Source: Helicovermis profundi (GTDB taxonomy: Bacteria; Bacillota; Clostridia; Peptostreptococcales; Acidaminobacteraceae). Taken from it: DNA of 64,000 nt. Shown here piece by piece: positions 61,561 through 64,000 of the stretch. Positions within the stretch are counted from its first letter, which is position 1, and each line of letters begins with the position of its first letter. Under the pieces are notes generated by a model. The model searched no databases and was not told where the DNA came from. It was given only the letters and a program-made list of their open reading frames with translations. The DNA lies in NCBI RefSeq assembly GCF_033097505.1, contig NZ_AP028654.1, forward strand, positions 698,001-762,000. Reading direction: 5' to 3'. Position numbers and translations under genes: made by a program.

Positions 61561-63180
61561 CTATAATGTTCCAAAATCTTTATCAACTATACATTCAATT
61601 AAGAATGATTTTTCACTAGATAAAGCTTTTTGATAGACTTTATTTAAATTGGCATTAGAGTAAACTCTTTCACCACTAAGACTAAATGCCTTAGCTATTT
61701 TAACAAAATCAGGAGATAAATCATAATCTATTCCAAAAGGAGCATTTTTTCCGTATTTTTTTTCTTGAAGTTCTTTAACCATACCAAGTGCGCTATTGTT
61801 AAATAGTAATATTATTACTTTTGCTTTAGATTCTGCAAGAGTACCAAGTTCAGCTAAAAGCATTTGAATGCCGCCATCTCCTGTAACACAAATAACTTCT
61901 CTATTTGGCGAAGCAAGTTTTGCACCAATGGATGCAGACAAGCTATATCCCATTGTACCAAGACCACCAGAAGTTAAATATCTTCTATCACCATAATATT
62001 TAAAGTTTTTTGCAGCCCAAATTTGATTTTGGCCAACATCTGCTGTAATTATTGTATCATTTGGGCTAATGCTCGAAAGTAACCTAAGAGCAATTTTGGG
62101 ATTTATAGTTTTAGTGTTTGTGGTTACAAAATTTTCTGTAAATGTTTTAATATCATTTACTTTATTAAGCCAATCTTCAATTTTTAGTGTACTTATTTTT
62201 TTATTTAAAGAATTAAGTATATTTTTTGCATCTCCTACAATTGGAATTTGGTTAACTACATTTTTTCCGATTTCAGCAGGATCAATATCAATATGAATAA
62301 GATCAGTATCAGTTTTGAATGAGCTAAAATTCATTGTAGCCCTATCACTCATTCTAGCTCCAATAATAAGAACTAAATCAGCTTCTTTTAGAATTAATTC
62401 TGAATGTTCATTACCATGAAAACCAACCATACCTCCGTAATATGGAGAATCCATTGGAAAAGCACCAAGTCCCATCATAGTATTAACAAGAGGAATTTTA
62501 GTGATTTTTACAAATTCACGTAATTCTTTTGTAGCTTTGGCTGAAAAAACGCCACCACCAACATAAATTAGAGGCCTATTAGCTTTTTTTATTCGTTGAA
62601 TTATTTTTTTTATTTGTCCAGAGTGGCCATCAGTTGTAGGCTTATATCCTAAAATATTAATTTCTTTTGAAAGATCAAAATCGATATGAGCATCTTGAAC
62701 ATTTCTTGGAATATCAATAAGTACAGGACCAGGTCTTCCACTTGATGCAATAAAAAAAGCTTCCTTTAACACTCTTAAAATGTCGTTTGGGTCTTTTACT
62801 AAATAATTATGTTTAGTAAAAGGTTCGGTTGCTCCTGTAATATCAGCTTCTTGAAAAGAATCTTTACCAATTGCTTCAGTGTTAACTTGTCCTGTAATAG
62901 CGACAATTGGAATAGAATCCATGTAAGCAGTCGCAATACCAGTTATAAGATTTGTAGCTCCAGGACCTGAAGTAGCAATACATACACCTACTTTTCCAGA
63001 AATTCTTGCATATCCACTTGCACTGTGAACTGCACCTTGTTCATTTCGTACTAAAATATGTTTAAAGTTTGAATGTCTAAAAGATTCATACATTGGTAAA
63101 AGTGCACCACCTGGGTAGCCAAAAACATATTCTACATTTTTAGTTTCAAAAAATTTGCAAATTGCATCAGAAACTTTCAT
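61561..63180 (-). CDS. ilvB: Acetolactate synthase large subunit (second copy)
   Basis: The 539-residue protein has FGYPGGALLPMYESF, the catalytic Glu in VRNEQGAVHSASGYAR, KDSFQEADITGAT and the cofactor motif GDGGIQMLLAELG...NNS. It differs clearly from the copy at 11626: the C-terminal lid with VPPG is absent, the protein ending at ECIVDKDFGTL. It is cotranscribed with ilvN. No T-box precedes it; the leader only has a hairpin at 63217-63246. It may serve a separate role, for example pH or pyruvate overflow, or a constitutive supply. Confidence 0.93.
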   Translation of the reverse strand: MKVSDAICKFFETKNVEYVFGYPGGALLPMYESFRHSNFKHILVRNEQGAVHSASGYARISGKVGVCIATSGPGATNLITGIATAYMDSIPIVAITGQVNTEAIGKDSFQEADITGATEPFTKHNYLVKDPNDILRVLKEAFFIASSGRPGPVLIDIPRNVQDAHIDFDLSKEINILGYKPTTDGHSGQIKKIIQRIKKANRPLIYVGGGVFSAKATKELREFVKITKIPLVNTMMGLGAFPMDSPYYGGMVGFHGNEHSELILKEADLVLIIGARMSDRATMNFSSFKTDTDLIHIDIDPAEIGKNVVNQIPIVGDAKNILNSLNKKISTLKIEDWLNKVNDIKTFTENFVTTNTKTINPKIALRLLSSISPNDTIITADVGQNQIWAAKNFKYYGDRRYLTSGGLGTMGYSLSASIGAKLASPNREVICVTGDGGIQMLLAELGTLAESKAKVIILLFNNSALGMVKELQEKKYGKNAPFGIDYDLSPDFVKIAKAFSLSGERVYSNANLNKVYQKALSSEKSFLIECIVDKDFGTL

Positions 63181-63216
63181 ATTATTTCCTCCCTCTCTAC
63201 TGTTTTTAAGGAAATA

Positions 63217-63246
63217 TCTAATTGTTCTCTATTTTTTTCAATTAGA
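63217..63246 (-). other. Hairpin in the leader of the second ilvB gene
   Basis: Minus-strand TCTAATTG (63246-63239) pairs with CAATTAGA (63224-63217) over a 14-base A-rich loop, about 37 bases before the start codon. There is no T run or T-box sequence. The rest of the 251-base gap holds the divergent promoter of the aminotransferase gene. Confidence 0.45.
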
Positions 63247-63367
63247 CTTAAAATTTATCTAATAATAACAGAATAATTATTTGAAGTAAAGATATTGTTT
63301 GAAAATTTGTACAATTTCAGTTGTAAAGTTTTTTCTGTGCGTAAAAAAAATAATATATGCTCTTCTA

Positions 63368-63396
63368 TTACATGTATTCGCTAAATATGTTATATT
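63368..63396 (+). promoter_or_regulatory. Promoter of the aminotransferase gene
   Basis: TTACAT (63368-63373), 17-base spacer, TATATT (63391-63396), with TG one base ahead of the -10. Confidence 0.6.
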
Positions 63397-63431
63397 AAAA
63401 GTGAATAAATATTTAATTAAAGGTGATAAAA

Positions 63432-64000
63432 ATGTTAAAAGACTATGCACTAAATTATTTTATATTAAATGGCAAAATACTGGAAGTAAGTACATTAGTT
63501 AGTGATAAATTTGATTTGAAATCAAAAAAAATATATGAAGTTATTAGAATTGCGAATTCAAATCCTATTTTTTTAGTAGAGCATTTGCAGAGACTAAAAA
63601 AATCTTTAGAGCTTGAAAATGAGAAAGTAAATATTTCAATTGAATTACTTCAAGAATACATTGAAAAATTAATTAAAGTTAACAATATTATTAATAATAA
63701 TATTAAAATCATTCTATTTATTTCAAATGGTAAAGTAGAAACTTTAATGTATCCGCTGAAGAGTAAATATCCTGAAAGTGACCTTTATCAAAATGGTGTA
63801 AAAGTATCATTTATTGATGAGAAAAGGCATAATCCTAATGCAAAAGTGTTAAAGAGCGAATATAAAAAAAATGTTAATAGTAAGCTTAAACTAAGTGGAA
63901 GTTATGAACTTCTTTTAGTTGATGAGTTCGGTATGCTTAGTGAAGGATCACGTTCAAATTTATTTTTTATTAAAGATGATAAAGTAATTACAGCAAAAAG
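63432..64000 (+). CDS. Class IV aminotransferase, 3' end outside window
   Basis: The frame starts at ATG 63432 behind AAGGTGA and stays open to the right edge (189 codons visible). It shows the class IV layout: IRIANSNPIFLVEHLQRL, the pyridoxal phosphate Lys in AKVLKSEYKKNV, and LVDEFGMLSEGSRSNLFFI. This family includes branched-chain aminotransferase, D-amino acid aminotransferase and aminodeoxychorismate lyase. The neighbouring acetolactate synthase genes make a branched-chain role attractive, but the visible part does not decide it. Left without a symbol. Confidence 0.88.
   Translation, partial: MLKDYALNYFILNGKILEVSTLVSDKFDLKSKKIYEVIRIANSNPIFLVEHLQRLKKSLELENEKVNISIELLQEYIEKLIKVNNIINNNIKIILFISNGKVETLMYPLKSKYPESDLYQNGVKVSFIDEKRHNPNAKVLKSEYKKNVNSKLKLSGSYELLLVDEFGMLSEGSRSNLFFIKDDKVITAK

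Noticed and set aside
61561-63300. T-box in front of the second ilvB gene
   Set aside because: The leader has only one small hairpin and no TGG-containing T-box sequence or terminator.
63299-63502. Open frame overlapping the start of the aminotransferase gene
   Set aside because: It overlaps the promoter and the first codons of the aminotransferase in another frame, has no ribosome binding site, and its product looks like random AT-rich translation.
1-64000. CRISPR arrays, tRNA or rRNA genes, prophage genes
   Set aside because: No regularly spaced repeats, no tRNA-like CCA ends with cloverleaf pairing and no phage structural genes were seen. The T-box leader at 8133-8438 has tRNA-contact motifs but is not a tRNA.

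Overview
The window is strongly AT-rich chromosomal DNA from a low-GC, Gram-positive, probably anaerobic Firmicute of the Clostridia/Tissierellia type. The reasons are AAGGAGG-type ribosome binding sites, sigma-A promoters of TTGACA-17-TATAAT form, T-box and cobalamin riboswitches, an S-layer wall-anchoring gene (csaB) with an SLH-domain protein, a GlgC/GlgD pair, split transketolase, and no outer-membrane genes. The species cannot be named from this sequence. No rRNA, tRNA, prophage or CRISPR array was seen.

Layout. 1-900: an IS110-family transposase cut by the left edge, with a structured non-coding end that could hold a bridge RNA. 1040-5046: wall-polymer genes (DUF5693 membrane protein, csaB pyruvyltransferase, TagA/WecG glycosyltransferase). 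5194-7953: a YitT-type membrane protein and the two transketolase subunits, the second with an odd Cys/His-rich tail. 8098-13275: a branched-chain amino acid operon (small ACT subunit, ilvC, ilvD, ilvB) behind an isoleucine-type T-box. 13468-18412: FNT-family transporter, S1-domain protein, a putative short RNA, and a Lon-like protease. 18581-25641: a five-gene Gram-positive Pel exopolysaccharide operon (pelD, deacetylase pelA, pelE, pelF, pelG). 25802-32871 (minus strand): a cobalamin-riboswitch operon with a BtuCD-type importer, a lipoprotein CbiK, a substrate-binding protein carrying SLH domains, an ABC-2 transporter and cbiL. 32975-36395: DUF502 protein, a two-component system and a secreted DUF2680-type protein. 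36513-43202: an HD-GYP phosphodiesterase, ABC-F ATPase, MOSC protein, and a large kinase-like/REC/GGDEF protein. 43461-44713: UspA and a nitroreductase with a Fur box. 44969-54866: a complete glycogen operon (glgB, glgC, glgD, glgA, glgP, pulA). 54927-58573: a diguanylate cyclase, two small membrane proteins, a Fur-controlled FTR1 permease and a pair of Gate-domain proteins. 58785-64000: amidase, orphan response regulator, a second acetolactate synthase (ilvB/ilvN, minus strand), and an aminotransferase cut by the right edge.

Three connections stand out. (1) A c-di-GMP circuit: two GGDEF proteins with intact GGDEF motifs, one HD-GYP protein, and a PelD whose degenerate GGDEF domain keeps the RxxD c-di-GMP-binding motif. 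(2) A surface tetrapyrrole/cobalt system: the SLH-tailed binding protein would dock on the pyruvylated wall polymer made by CsaB, beside a lipoprotein chelatase and the importer. This is the most unusual locus in the window. (3) A small Fur regulon: near-identical 7-1-7 boxes sit inside the promoters of the FTR1 gene and the nitroreductase gene.

Start codons were moved from the longest reading frame to the ribosome-binding-site-supported codon for several genes. One diguanylate cyclase appears to start at an AUU codon. All functional calls come from reading the translated sequence; no database search was run.
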